NCBI GenBank assembly: GCA_038231815.1
Contig: JBBRKQ010000034.1
Coordinates: forward strand, 1 to 39,712
From: CAILKP01 sp038231815
Lineage (GTDB): Bacteria > Planctomycetota > Phycisphaerae > Phycisphaerales > UBA1924
Reading direction: 5' to 3'
Length of the DNA stretch: 39,712 nucleotides
Position 1 is the stretch's first letter; every line of letters starts with the position of its first letter. The translations under genes and the position numbers were made by a program. Of this stretch, positions 16,913 to 23,887 are shown piece by piece. The notes under the pieces were generated by a model. It was not told the origin of the DNA, did no database searches, and saw only the letters and a program-made list of their open reading frames with translations.

Positions 16913-18757
16913 CTACTTCATCCCCGCCAGCTTCCGCACCGTGCTGTCGAAGTTCTTCGTCATTGAGCTCTTGATACTCAGCACCACGAAGCAGACTACC
17001 GCGGCCGAGATCACCGAGCCGATCATCAGCGCAACCCGGGCCCCCGCCAGGTTTGGCTTCATCACAGCGCTCCTCATACCGATTTCCGGGTACACCGATG
17101 CGAACACCGTTGATGATGGGCTGGCCGCTGCGATTGCCGCACCAATTACATCAAACGCGTTGCTCGCATTCCATGCGCACAAACCCACCAGCCCGCCGAC
17201 GGCCACCACCACACCCACCGTGGCAGCGACCGAGCCAAGCTGCCCCCGACTGCGCAGGCTCCAGAGCATTCCCACCACCACACAAAAAGCAACAAACGGC
17301 ACCGCCGTGAGCATCACCAGTACGCCGGTCTCCGGCAGAATCATGGGCACCGCGATACTCACCTGCTGCGACCCGGCAGTGGCTAGGCCCTGCACCGTGA
17401 TCATGTGCGACGGTGTCTCAGAAAGTTCATCAAAGAGGCTATAGCCACCAGCGATGAGTCCCGTGACCACAGGCACGGCGATCATCGGGATCAGGTACGC
17501 GATCATGCCCTTGAGCTTGCCGTACAGATACTGCGCCGGCTCGATCGGGGTCGTCAGCAGAATGTCCAGCGTTCCATCCTCGCGCTCCTTGCTCACACTG
17601 GTGGCGGCCATGTTAATAGCTACCAGAGAGATCACCCCAAGCTCGCCAAGCAGGGTAAACAGCAGCGTGAGCCTGAACTGGCTCGTTGTCATGATGCCCC
17701 GGTGCACCAGCACCACCAGCAGGACTGCAAAGAGCACTCCCATCGCAATAAACCCGTACCGCAGCGCGATGCGGGCCGGGCCATCATTGCGACCGGCGGA
17801 TTCACGCCAGGCGATCGGGTTGTGCCAGACCGTCCGACCAGAGCCCCCCGAACGCTTCAACAGCTTGGCGTACCAGGGCGCCTTGCCCTCAACACTCCCG
17901 CCAACCCCAAAGCCCGAGAGCCCCCCCACCCGAACCGTGATCGTGCTGACAACCATCAGCAGCAAGCTGATTCCTGATGACAACGTGACCCAAGCCGTGA
18001 TTGGACTCTCCAGTAACCACCCGCCAATGCCCGACCGCGAACCCTCCGGATACCGCGCGTATCCGGCCGGATCGAGCAGCGCATTGACCGCAAGGAACGG
18101 ATTCACCGCCGTCATGTACGTGACCGAACCGGTGCGATTGAGTACATCAATTGCGAAGGTGATGGCAATGTAGCTTACCACCGCGATATAAAACGCGAAC
18201 ACCGCCCGCCGGCCGGCCAGCCGCGAGACCGCAAGGGCAATGGCCATAGACCCCACCAGCAGCGCTGCGCACACCGCGATCAGATAACTTGCAAAGATGG
18301 ATTGCCCAGGAACCCCGCCAAAGTACTGCGTCACCGCGAACAGCGGCAGACTCGAGAGAATCAGCGTGACAATGAAGAACAGGCGACCAAACAAATTGCC
18401 CAGCACAATCTCCGCGGCACCCAGCGGCGTCGTCAGCAGAATGTCCCACGTGCGCGGATCAGCCTCCTGCGCAATCGCGCCGGCCATGAACACGGGCGCT
18501 AGCACACAAATCAAAGCGATCTGGAGATAGGCGACAACTTCAAAGCTGCGTGCGCCCGCCGCGGCGAGCTGGCGGTAGTCAAGCTGATCACCCCTGGCAT
18601 TGGTGAGCAAGCTGATCAGCAAAACGGCGATGAGCACGCCGAGATACCCGATGCGAATGTAGTGGTGCCTGCTGCGGCGTGAACCGTTGGTCACAAGCCG
18701 AACGGCAATCGGGTTGGTTGGACCCAAACGAAGGAGCCAGCGGGCAAAGAGAGGCAT
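16913..18757 (-). CDS. Double-module ABC-2 type transporter permease
   Basis: The protein of 614 residues contains two copies of the ABC-2 permease pattern. In the first half, AQEADPRTWDILLTTPL (about 94-110) follows a helix pair. In the second half, SKEREDGTLDILLTTPI (about 388-404) does the same. Each is followed by four or so further membrane helices. The motif E(D)GT(L/W)DILLTTP is the coupling region of permeases such as those in the GldF/NosY-like group. Two permease halves fused in one chain mean that a single gene could supply the whole membrane channel. No ATP-binding subunit is encoded beside it, so the ATPase must come from elsewhere. The cargo is unknown. The start ATG has TACGCT 5 nt upstream and no Shine-Dalgarno sequence. 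A second possible promoter lies about 270 bp further up. Confidence 0.83.
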   Translation of the reverse strand: MPLFARWLLRLGPTNPIAVRLVTNGSRRSRHHYIRIGYLGVLIAVLLISLLTNARGDQLDYRQLAAAGARSFEVVAYLQIALICVLAPVFMAGAIAQEADPRTWDILLTTPLGAAEIVLGNLFGRLFFIVTLILSSLPLFAVTQYFGGVPGQSIFASYLIAVCAALLVGSMAIALAVSRLAGRRAVFAFYIAVVSYIAITFAIDVLNRTGSVTYMTAVNPFLAVNALLDPAGYARYPEGSRSGIGGWLLESPITAWVTLSSGISLLLMVVSTITVRVGGLSGFGVGGSVEGKAPWYAKLLKRSGGSGRTVWHNPIAWRESAGRNDGPARIALRYGFIAMGVLFAVLLVVLVHRGIMTTSQFRLTLLFTLLGELGVISLVAINMAATSVSKEREDGTLDILLTTPIEPAQYLYGKLKGMIAYLIPMIAVPVVTGLIAGGYSLFDELSETPSHMITVQGLATAGSQQVSIAVPMILPETGVLVMLTAVPFVAFCVVVGMLWSLRSRGQLGSVAATVGVVVAVGGLVGLCAWNASNAFDVIGAAIAAASPSSTVFASVYPEIGMRSAVMKPNLAGARVALMIGSVISAAVVCFVVLSIKSSMTKNFDSTVRKLAGMK

Positions 18758-18919
18758 GGCAAAGCGTACGGTCCGGTTGCTCCCACGAACGAATCCTCAA
18801 TTATAAAACCTGATGCAGCGCGAGAATCTTTGGTGCCGCGGCAACGCCTGGCGACGCAACGCGAGGCGGGGCCGGGAGACCACGACCGGCGATGCCGGAT
18901 TCGGGCTTCGGAAAGCGGC

Positions 18920-18966
18920 GGCGATCTGCGGCGACCACGGCGATCTGCGGCGACCACGGCGACCAC
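18920..18966 (+). repeat. Tandem repeat, 19-bp unit
   Basis: The unit ggcgatctgcggcgaccac occurs twice in a row (18920-18938 and 18939-18957) and is followed by a partial third copy, ggcgaccacc. Its function is unknown. Confidence 0.8.
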
Positions 18967-19020
18967 CCCAGGGCTCCCGCAGATCCGACCCGCTGACGAC
19001 GAGCTAACGGGGTCAGGATC

Positions 19021-19053
19021 TATATATAGAGTGACGCGGGCGGCTCTTGTCAA
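19021..19053 (-). promoter_or_regulatory. Candidate minus-strand promoter (TTGACA / TATATA)
   Basis: On the minus strand a perfect TTGACA (19053-19048) is followed, after 19 nt, by TATATA inside the palindrome CTATATATAG (19029-19020). The spacing is slightly long. It would give the ABC permease gene a leader of about 250 nt or drive an unrecognised RNA. Confidence 0.35.
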
Positions 19054-19461
19054 ACAGTGACCGAAATCATGGAAAACGGGCCAAAACCGGTGGTACCGGC
19101 CGCTTGCGTGGGCACGCTGATCGCGATCCGCCAACCCAGCACACCTGAGCACTGCGTACCACGTGCGGCACAAGCCCTGGAGATCCGGGTCGAAACGACC
19201 TCTCCGGGGACAGCGGCCGGGTAATTTATGTGGATAATTCGTTGAAAATTGTGATGTCAAGCGACAGGGGCAGGAAATCATTGGAATCGACACAAGATTT
19301 TTTAAAACAGGTACAACCCCAAGAGATAAAGCAAACTCCCGTTAGTCCGATAAAAAATTGCAGATGGGAATGGAAGCGGGACAAAATTGGTCGTAAGTCT
19401 TGAAGCGTGGACCGGTAACGCGAATTTACAACGAGCTTACAAATCTTGTCTCAAGTTCTCC

Positions 19462-19489
19462 TTGCATCGACGGAATCTTGGGGTATACT
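19462..19489 (+). promoter_or_regulatory. Sigma-70-like promoter of the first exoprotein paralogue
   Basis: TTGCAT (19462-19467) and TATACT (19484-19489) are separated by 16 nt. The expected transcription start is near 19496, giving a leader of about 128 nt before ATG 19624. Confidence 0.65.
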
Positions 19490-19554
19490 TCGTTTGACTG
19501 ACTCACGGGAAGATAATCCCGGCGTGCTGCAAATGCGCGTGAGGAGACAGGAGA

Positions 19555-19586
19555 CATTCGGCACTGAAGGTTCCTAGTGCCGAATG
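19555..19586 (+). promoter_or_regulatory. Hairpin in the 5' leader of the exoprotein gene
   Basis: A perfect 11-bp inverted repeat (CATTCGGCACT and AGTGCCGAATG) flanks a 10-nt loop, 37 nt before the start codon. It is preceded by a smaller GGGA/TCCC pair at 19507-19520. No T-run follows, so it is not a terminator. It could stabilise the mRNA or be a regulatory element. Confidence 0.6.
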
Positions 19587-19623
19587 CGAGAGAGTTGGAA
19601 CCGACGTTTGAGGGAGAATTATT

Positions 19624-20415
19624 ATGAAGAGTGTACTGTCAATGATCGTGATCGCAGGCCTGGCGGCTACCGCCAACGCCCAGGTCTTCAATCCGGCTAA
19701 CACAACCATCACCGACAGTGATGCTGTGTTCACGCTGGGCAACAACACCGCCGGTGCATCAGGCAACGGCCCAACCAGCACCTTCTCGGTGACCGGTGCC
19801 GGTGGCGCTTCCAACAGCGCAGCCGCCTGGTGGTGGGTTCGCGTTGGTGGCGTTGATACCCGCGAGAACGCGGTCTATCGCCCCACTGCCGTGGTTTCCA
19901 ACCCCGCTACCAACGAACTCCGCATTGTGTATAACTACACCAGCTTCCAGCTGACCCTGCGGTTCACGGTTTCGGGCTTCGAGTACGGCTTCGGCGCTCT
20001 GACTCAGACCGCCACCGTCCGCAACACCTCCGGTGGTGCGCTCGAGTTCAACCTGTTCAACTACATGGACGTCAACGCTGGTGGCAACACCACGAACGTC
20101 GCCAGCATCACCGGCCCGAACACCGCTGACTTCAACGATGGGTTCAACACCGCCACGTACGAGGCGTCCAATGCCCTCCGCATTGACACGACCAACAACG
20201 TCCGTGGTCTGCTGACCAACGGTGGAATCGATAATATCGGTGGTGGCACCATCAACTCCCTGGGCGACCTGGAAGTTGCTGCTCAGTTCGCTTTCACCCT
20301 CCCCAACAATGGCGTGCAGACGGTCTCAACGACCCTGACCGTCATCCCGACCCCGGGCGCCGCCGCCTTGCTCGGTGTTGGTGGCTTGGTCGCCTTCCGT
20401 CGTCGTCGCGCCTAA
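19624..20415 (+). CDS. Secreted protein with PEP-CTERM-like sorting tail (paralogue A)
   Basis: The precursor has 263 residues: signal peptide MKSVLSMIVIAGLAATANA, a Ser/Thr/Asn/Gly-rich beta-type body, and the tail PTPGAAALLGVGG, hydrophobic, FRRRRA. The body shares blocks in the same order with the protein encoded at 21120-21971: AWWWVRVGGVDTRENAV against AWWWARVDGSDIREFAV, then ITGPNTADFNDG, then LEVAAQFAFTL. The two are therefore tandem paralogues. No catalytic motif is visible, so a structural surface or matrix role is a guess. Several features suggest high expression: a good promoter, a Shine-Dalgarno sequence (AGGGAG) a few bases before the ATG, a stable hairpin in the leader and a strong terminator after the gene. 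The gene forms a single-gene transcription unit. The sorting tail implies processing by an exosortase-like enzyme encoded elsewhere. Confidence 0.8.
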   Translation: MKSVLSMIVIAGLAATANAQVFNPANTTITDSDAVFTLGNNTAGASGNGPTSTFSVTGAGGASNSAAAWWWVRVGGVDTRENAVYRPTAVVSNPATNELRIVYNYTSFQLTLRFTVSGFEYGFGALTQTATVRNTSGGALEFNLFNYMDVNAGGNTTNVASITGPNTADFNDGFNTATYEASNALRIDTTNNVRGLLTNGGIDNIGGGTINSLGDLEVAAQFAFTLPNNGVQTVSTTLTVIPTPGAAALLGVGGLVAFRRRRA

Positions 20416-20447
20416 TCGCGGCGGCCCGTAAGGGTCGATCAGCCTTT

Positions 20448-20465
20448 GTTGACCAAATGGTCAAC
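20448..20465 (+). repeat. Inverted repeat GTTGACCA-AA-TGGTCAAC
   Basis: An 18-bp perfect dyad lies 32 bp after the stop of paralogue A and before its terminator. The 2-nt centre is too small for a tight RNA loop, so it may be a protein-binding dyad or part of a looser 3' hairpin. Confidence 0.5.
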
Positions 20466-20513
20466 AGGCGAGTAAGCGTCCGGAAGCCGCTTTCTCCCCT
20501 CCTCCTCGTTTGC

Positions 20514-20548
20514 AAACCGTCCGCCCGAAAGGTCGGACGGTTTTTTTT
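20514..20548 (+). terminator. Rho-independent terminator of paralogue A
   Basis: A GC-rich stem (AAACCGTCCG pairing with CGGACGGTTT, extended by CC/GG after one mismatch) closes on a GAAA tetraloop at 20527-20530. It is followed directly by a run of eight T on the plus strand. Confidence 0.92.
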
Positions 20549-21119
20549 CACCCTCATTTGCCCGCAGTCTGCTCGGTCACCTCTGTTGCGCGCCATCATG
20601 CCTTGCCTCGCGCTCGGTTCCCGTTGTCTTGCGACACTCCGACGTCTTGTTCCCAAGGCTCTGACCTCAAGTCGCTGGCAAACGCGCTTTCAGCTGTTTC
20701 GCTGTTCAAATGCAGCCGTTTCTCGTTCATCTTGCCTCAGCGTGACATTCCCCGTCGCAGATTACGCTTAGGCTCACACAGGACAATCGCACCCCGTGTG
20801 AGCAGTTCCCCCGCCTGATCCCAGTTCCTTGATCCAACGTCCGATTTGACAATACAGCCGCCCAGAACCGCCTGAGACACCTCCGGTGAGCAGATTCCTG
20901 AAACTGCAATCATGTTCGTTCCGTATCGTTTCTCAGTGATCTTCCCGAAGGATTCGCAGGAGAGGTGGCTGCCGCCGCTAAAGCCCAAGCCAGCCCGGCT
21001 CGCTAGACTTGCTGGTGTAGGTAAGTGAGATGCTCTGTAACGCTGCCCATCCCGTGAAAACACGCCCGTGCTGCGCGCGGGTAGGTGGGCATTTCTCCAA
21101 TCGCTGGTATACTGCTTCT
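20549..21119. other. Intergenic region between the two paralogues
   Basis: It holds a perfect 8-bp inverted repeat with a 16-nt loop (GCTCACAC 20772-20779, GTGTGAGC 20796-20803). A minus-strand frame of 108 codons (21063-20737) has no recognisable similarity and weak codon bias. The extended -10 element of the next gene is at its right edge. Nothing else was identified. Confidence 0.4.
21105..21113 (+). promoter_or_regulatory. Extended -10 element of paralogue B (leaderless)
   Basis: TGG-TATACT forms an extended -10 (TGn plus hexamer 21108-21113). It is followed by exactly 6 nt and then ATG 21120, so the transcript should begin at the start codon. No Shine-Dalgarno sequence is present. Confidence 0.6.
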
Positions 21120-21971
21120 ATGTCTCGTCGCTCACCATCTTGCTTTTCGTCCGCAGGGCTACTCGCCCTGGCTGTGACGACACAGATGCTCGCAACGAGC
21201 GAGTTCGCATCGGCTCAGTTCCCTTCCGCCATCACCGCCAGTGATGGTCCGGCGTTCTTTCAGATTAATCCCTACAGCGGTGGGAGCATCGGCAGCGGGC
21301 CAACCTGCTCACTCTCGGGTACGGGCGCTGGCGGCCTGAATTTTCTGAACCAAGCATGGTGGTGGGCAAGAGTCGATGGCTCAGACATCCGCGAATTTGC
21401 GGTTGTCCAAGCGTCACCGCACATCACCGCACCCACCGCCAACACCATCCGCATCGAGTACGACAATGCGATGGGCCGCCAGTGGCGGATTGTTATTGAA
21501 TTCGTGGTGACCTCGCTGGGCGGCAACGCAGCACACCTGACGGAGCGCTTCAGCATCACCAACATGGGTGGCCCAGCGGTCTCCAATATATCGCTGTTTA
21601 ACTTCAACAACATCACTCTAAACGGCACCCCAACCAACGATCTGGCTACCCAGACCGGGCCATACACCATTGACTTTGCAGATGGTGGTAATCCGCTGTA
21701 CCACGGCATTTACGAGGCCGTCACGCCCGGCTCTATCGCTGTTGGCCCGTCACTCCGCAACCTGCTTGCCAATACCGGGGTCGACAATCTCCCCGCCGGC
21801 TCTATCGCCAGTGGCCCGGCCAATCTTGAAGTGGCCACACAGTGGTCATTTGATCTTGGCGTTGGACCGACTCGCACCTTTGAGGTCAGCTACACCGCCA
21901 TCCCATCGCCCGCCCCAACCGGCCTGCTCGCCGCTGCGGGCTTGTGGGCCGCCCGTCGCCGTCGCCGCTGA
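21120..21971 (+). CDS. Secreted protein with PEP-CTERM-like sorting tail (paralogue B)
   Basis: From ATG 21120 the precursor has 283 residues. A long signal peptide (GLLALAVTTQMLATSEFASA region) is followed by a body collinear with paralogue A. Shared blocks include GSGPTCSLSGTGAGG, AWWWARVDGSDIREFAV, QTGPYTIDFADGG and LEVATQWSFDL. The tail is PSPAPTGLLAAAGLWAARRRRR, given here in its parts PSP, hydrophobic stretch and arginine cluster. Function is unknown and no catalytic residues were seen. The frame extends 30 codons further upstream, but ATG 21120 is chosen because of the signal peptide and the extended -10 element exactly 6 nt before it. In contrast to paralogue A it seems to be expressed from a leaderless mRNA, and no strong terminator is evident before the convergent acetyltransferase gene 60 bp away. 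Confidence 0.8.
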   Translation: MSRRSPSCFSSAGLLALAVTTQMLATSEFASAQFPSAITASDGPAFFQINPYSGGSIGSGPTCSLSGTGAGGLNFLNQAWWWARVDGSDIREFAVVQASPHITAPTANTIRIEYDNAMGRQWRIVIEFVVTSLGGNAAHLTERFSITNMGGPAVSNISLFNFNNITLNGTPTNDLATQTGPYTIDFADGGNPLYHGIYEAVTPGSIAVGPSLRNLLANTGVDNLPAGSIASGPANLEVATQWSFDLGVGPTRTFEVSYTAIPSPAPTGLLAAAGLWAARRRRR

Positions 21972-22031
21972 TTCCGGCCGACGGCACGTCGCCATTCACT
22001 CCGCAATTCACTCCGCGGGCTACTCCACAAC

Positions 22032-22676
22032 CTACCCCGCGAACTCTTCGGCCAGCTGTGAGAACATCACGTGGTCTTCCCACACACTGTTGATGCGCAG
22101 GTACTTTCGGCTAAGCCCCTCCTGCCGAAACCCCAGCCGAGCGGCCAATCGCAGTGATGCCACGTTCCGCGGCATGATCGAGCAGCCCACCCGGTGCAAA
22201 CCAAGGCCAGATGCACCCCCGCTCGAGGGCGAAAACGCGTAGCCCATGGCAGCGCGGCACATCTCGGCACCAACCCCGCGACGCTGCCAGGCCGGATGCA
22301 CCGCCCAGCCCATCATGCAGCATTCCATAACACCGCGAACGATCATGTTCAGCGCAACCTGACCGACCATTCGCCCGCCACCGACCTCAAACGCCATGAG
22401 TCTTACCGCGCTGCCAGACTGCAACCCAAGCACGGTCCGCTGAACAGCCATATCAAACCGCAAGAGCGGATCCAAGCTGTCCGGCTTGGGAAAGTAAGGC
22501 CGAAAATTCTCATCCGTCTCGTCGCAGTATCGCAGCCACTCGCTCAGATCATTCGGCTCAATTGGTCGCAGCACAAGCCGGGTGGTGCGCAGCGTCACCC
22601 CACCGATACTTCCTTGCTCACAGTTCGGGGTACCCCATGACTCACCATCCCGTCGCTCGGGCGAGGGCGTATTCAC
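22032..22676 (-). CDS. GNAT family N-acetyltransferase (RimJ/RimL-like)
   Basis: The protein of 214 residues fits the RimJ/RimL branch of GNAT enzymes. It has TTRLVLRPIEPNDLSEW near the start of the fold, a strand ending MGWAVHPAWQRRGVG (the acetyl-CoA pyrophosphate loop, here QRRGVG), and RVGCSIMPRNVASLRLAARLGF, the usual N-x-x-S-x-x-L-x-x-x-L-G-F motif. Such enzymes acetylate protein N-termini or small amines with acetyl-CoA in the cytoplasm; the substrate is unknown. It starts with GTG, and its first bases overlap the TGA of murG (GTGA), so it is probably translationally coupled and co-transcribed with murG. A role in envelope precursor metabolism is suggested only by that context. Confidence 0.87.
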   Translation of the reverse strand: MNTPSPERRDGESWGTPNCEQGSIGGVTLRTTRLVLRPIEPNDLSEWLRYCDETDENFRPYFPKPDSLDPLLRFDMAVQRTVLGLQSGSAVRLMAFEVGGGRMVGQVALNMIVRGVMECCMMGWAVHPAWQRRGVGAEMCRAAMGYAFSPSSGGASGLGLHRVGCSIMPRNVASLRLAARLGFRQEGLSRKYLRINSVWEDHVMFSQLAEEFAG

Positions 22677-23833
22677 GAGTCGCCCTCCAGCTTCAATACC
22701 GCCTTGGCCACCTGTAGGGCCCCATCAACAGGCCCAAGCCCTATGAGCGCCTGGCGCATCGCCGCACGTTTGGTGCCATCGGCCAGTAATCCCTCAATCA
22801 CCGCGCTAGCGCCATCAGCCAACGTCAGCTTCGGATCAATCCGGTCGGTCACAATCACCGCGCCGCCGCACACTTCCAGCGGCTTAGCGTTGGCCACCTG
22901 GTGCTGGTCCTTGTGGTACGGGTACGGCAAAAAGATTGTCGGCACCGCGCTGGCCCACGCCTCCGCCACCGAGCCAGCACCCGCGCGGGCGATCGCCAAA
23001 TCCGCAGCACCCCACCACAGCCCCATCTGACTACAAAACTGAACCACCCGGGCGGGTACCTGCGCTTCGGCATATATCCGCTCGAGGGCCGACGTACTCA
23101 GCGGACCCTCTCCCCGTCCAACCTGATGCAGTACCTGCCACGCGCCCGTCCGCAGGGCGCCGGTCTGGCTGCTGGCAAGCAGCGGCAGCAATCCGGACAA
23201 CGATGCAGCACCCAAGCTCCCACCGGTGACCATGAGCACCGGCCGGTGCGGGTCAAAGCCCAGGGCCAACTTGCACGCTGCGCTGTCTCCGGGTGGCCTG
23301 GCGGTTGCCCGCACGATCGGGGCAATCACTCGCCACGACCGTGCGTAGGGCTGCTCCAACGCAAAGGTGGTCAGCACTGTCGCGCGGGCTCCGGCCCGCC
23401 AGGCAATAAACCGATTCGCTTTTCCCGGCACGGCATCAATGTTCAGCACCACCAGCGGCACGCCGGCAACGCGGGCCGCCTGTACCGCGGGTGCCGCGAC
23501 AAACCCGCCAGTAACAACCATGCGAACGTTGCCGGAGTGTCGCAGCCCGGCAATGAGTTGCCGCACCGCGCGAACGGTTGGTCCCCAGCTTGTCACACAG
23601 CGCCAAGCCAGTTTAGGACGCAAGCCAAACGGCTGCGCCACCACCGGCGTTACCGATGCCACGGATTGCCCATCCAGCGCTGTCCGATCGACCGCCCGTG
23701 ATGAGCACACAAAGTGAGCCCGGCGCGGTCCATCGGGCGTGCAGCCGAGCTCCTGCGCTACGGCGAGTCCGGGGAAAATGTGTCCGCCCGTGCCGCCCCC
23801 GGCGAAGATGAAATGTTCGAGTGTCTTGCCCAT
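22673..23833 (-). CDS. murG: MurG-like UDP-GlcNAc transferase for lipid II
   Basis: The protein has 386 residues, slightly above the usual 355-365. It has the MurG fold: FAGGGTGGHIFPGLAVA at 10-26 (G-loop 1), VVTGGFVAAP near 107, MVTGGSLGAA at 201-210 (G-loop 2), ARAGAGSVAEAW (catalytic Glu region), and PYHKDQHQVANAKPLE, which binds the donor sugar. MurG adds GlcNAc from UDP-GlcNAc to lipid I on the inner face of the membrane, producing lipid II for peptidoglycan. One conserved piece differs: the usual HEQN before the glycine loop aligns with LNID at 130-133, while the following G and N (137 and 140) are kept. This is either a lineage variant or a change of acceptor. It is the only peptidoglycan gene here; ftsW, murC and other dcw genes are absent. 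It follows the secreted hypothetical gene by 54 bp and overlaps the acetyltransferase by 4 bp. Confidence 0.88.
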   Translation of the reverse strand: MGKTLEHFIFAGGGTGGHIFPGLAVAQELGCTPDGPRRAHFVCSSRAVDRTALDGQSVASVTPVVAQPFGLRPKLAWRCVTSWGPTVRAVRQLIAGLRHSGNVRMVVTGGFVAAPAVQAARVAGVPLVVLNIDAVPGKANRFIAWRAGARATVLTTFALEQPYARSWRVIAPIVRATARPPGDSAACKLALGFDPHRPVLMVTGGSLGAASLSGLLPLLASSQTGALRTGAWQVLHQVGRGEGPLSTSALERIYAEAQVPARVVQFCSQMGLWWGAADLAIARAGAGSVAEAWASAVPTIFLPYPYHKDQHQVANAKPLEVCGGAVIVTDRIDPKLTLADGASAVIEGLLADGTKRAAMRQALIGLGPVDGALQVAKAVLKLEGDS

Positions 23834-23887
23834 CAGCGGCGGAGCATACGCGCTTAGCCCCCATCACGAATACCTGCTGCAAGGATG

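Larger units (their letters stand above)
18758..19623. other. Long intergenic region (866 bp)
   Basis: This region separates divergent genes for the ABC permease and the first paralogous exoprotein. It contains TACGCT 5 nt before the permease ATG (18763-18768), a 19-bp tandem repeat, a minus-strand TTGACA/TATATA pair around 19021-19053, a visibly AT-richer stretch from about 19210 to 19500, then the promoter and structured leader of the exoprotein gene. No protein frame is convincing. A small RNA is possible but unproven. Confidence 0.5.

Noticed and set aside
18691..19293. Minus-strand 200-codon frame upstream of the ABC permease gene
   Set aside because: Overlaps the permease start and runs through the tandem repeat; the translation is Arg/Ser/Cys-rich and unlike any protein.
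20772..20803. Inverted repeat GCTCACAC/GTGTGAGC as a terminator
   Set aside because: The loop is 16 nt and no T-run follows on either strand, so it is recorded only as part of the intergenic region.
20737..21063. Minus-strand frame of 108 codons between the two paralogues
   Set aside because: No similarity recognised, third-position GC is low compared with the neighbours, and there is no Shine-Dalgarno sequence or TANNNT element in place. Probably non-coding or a relic.
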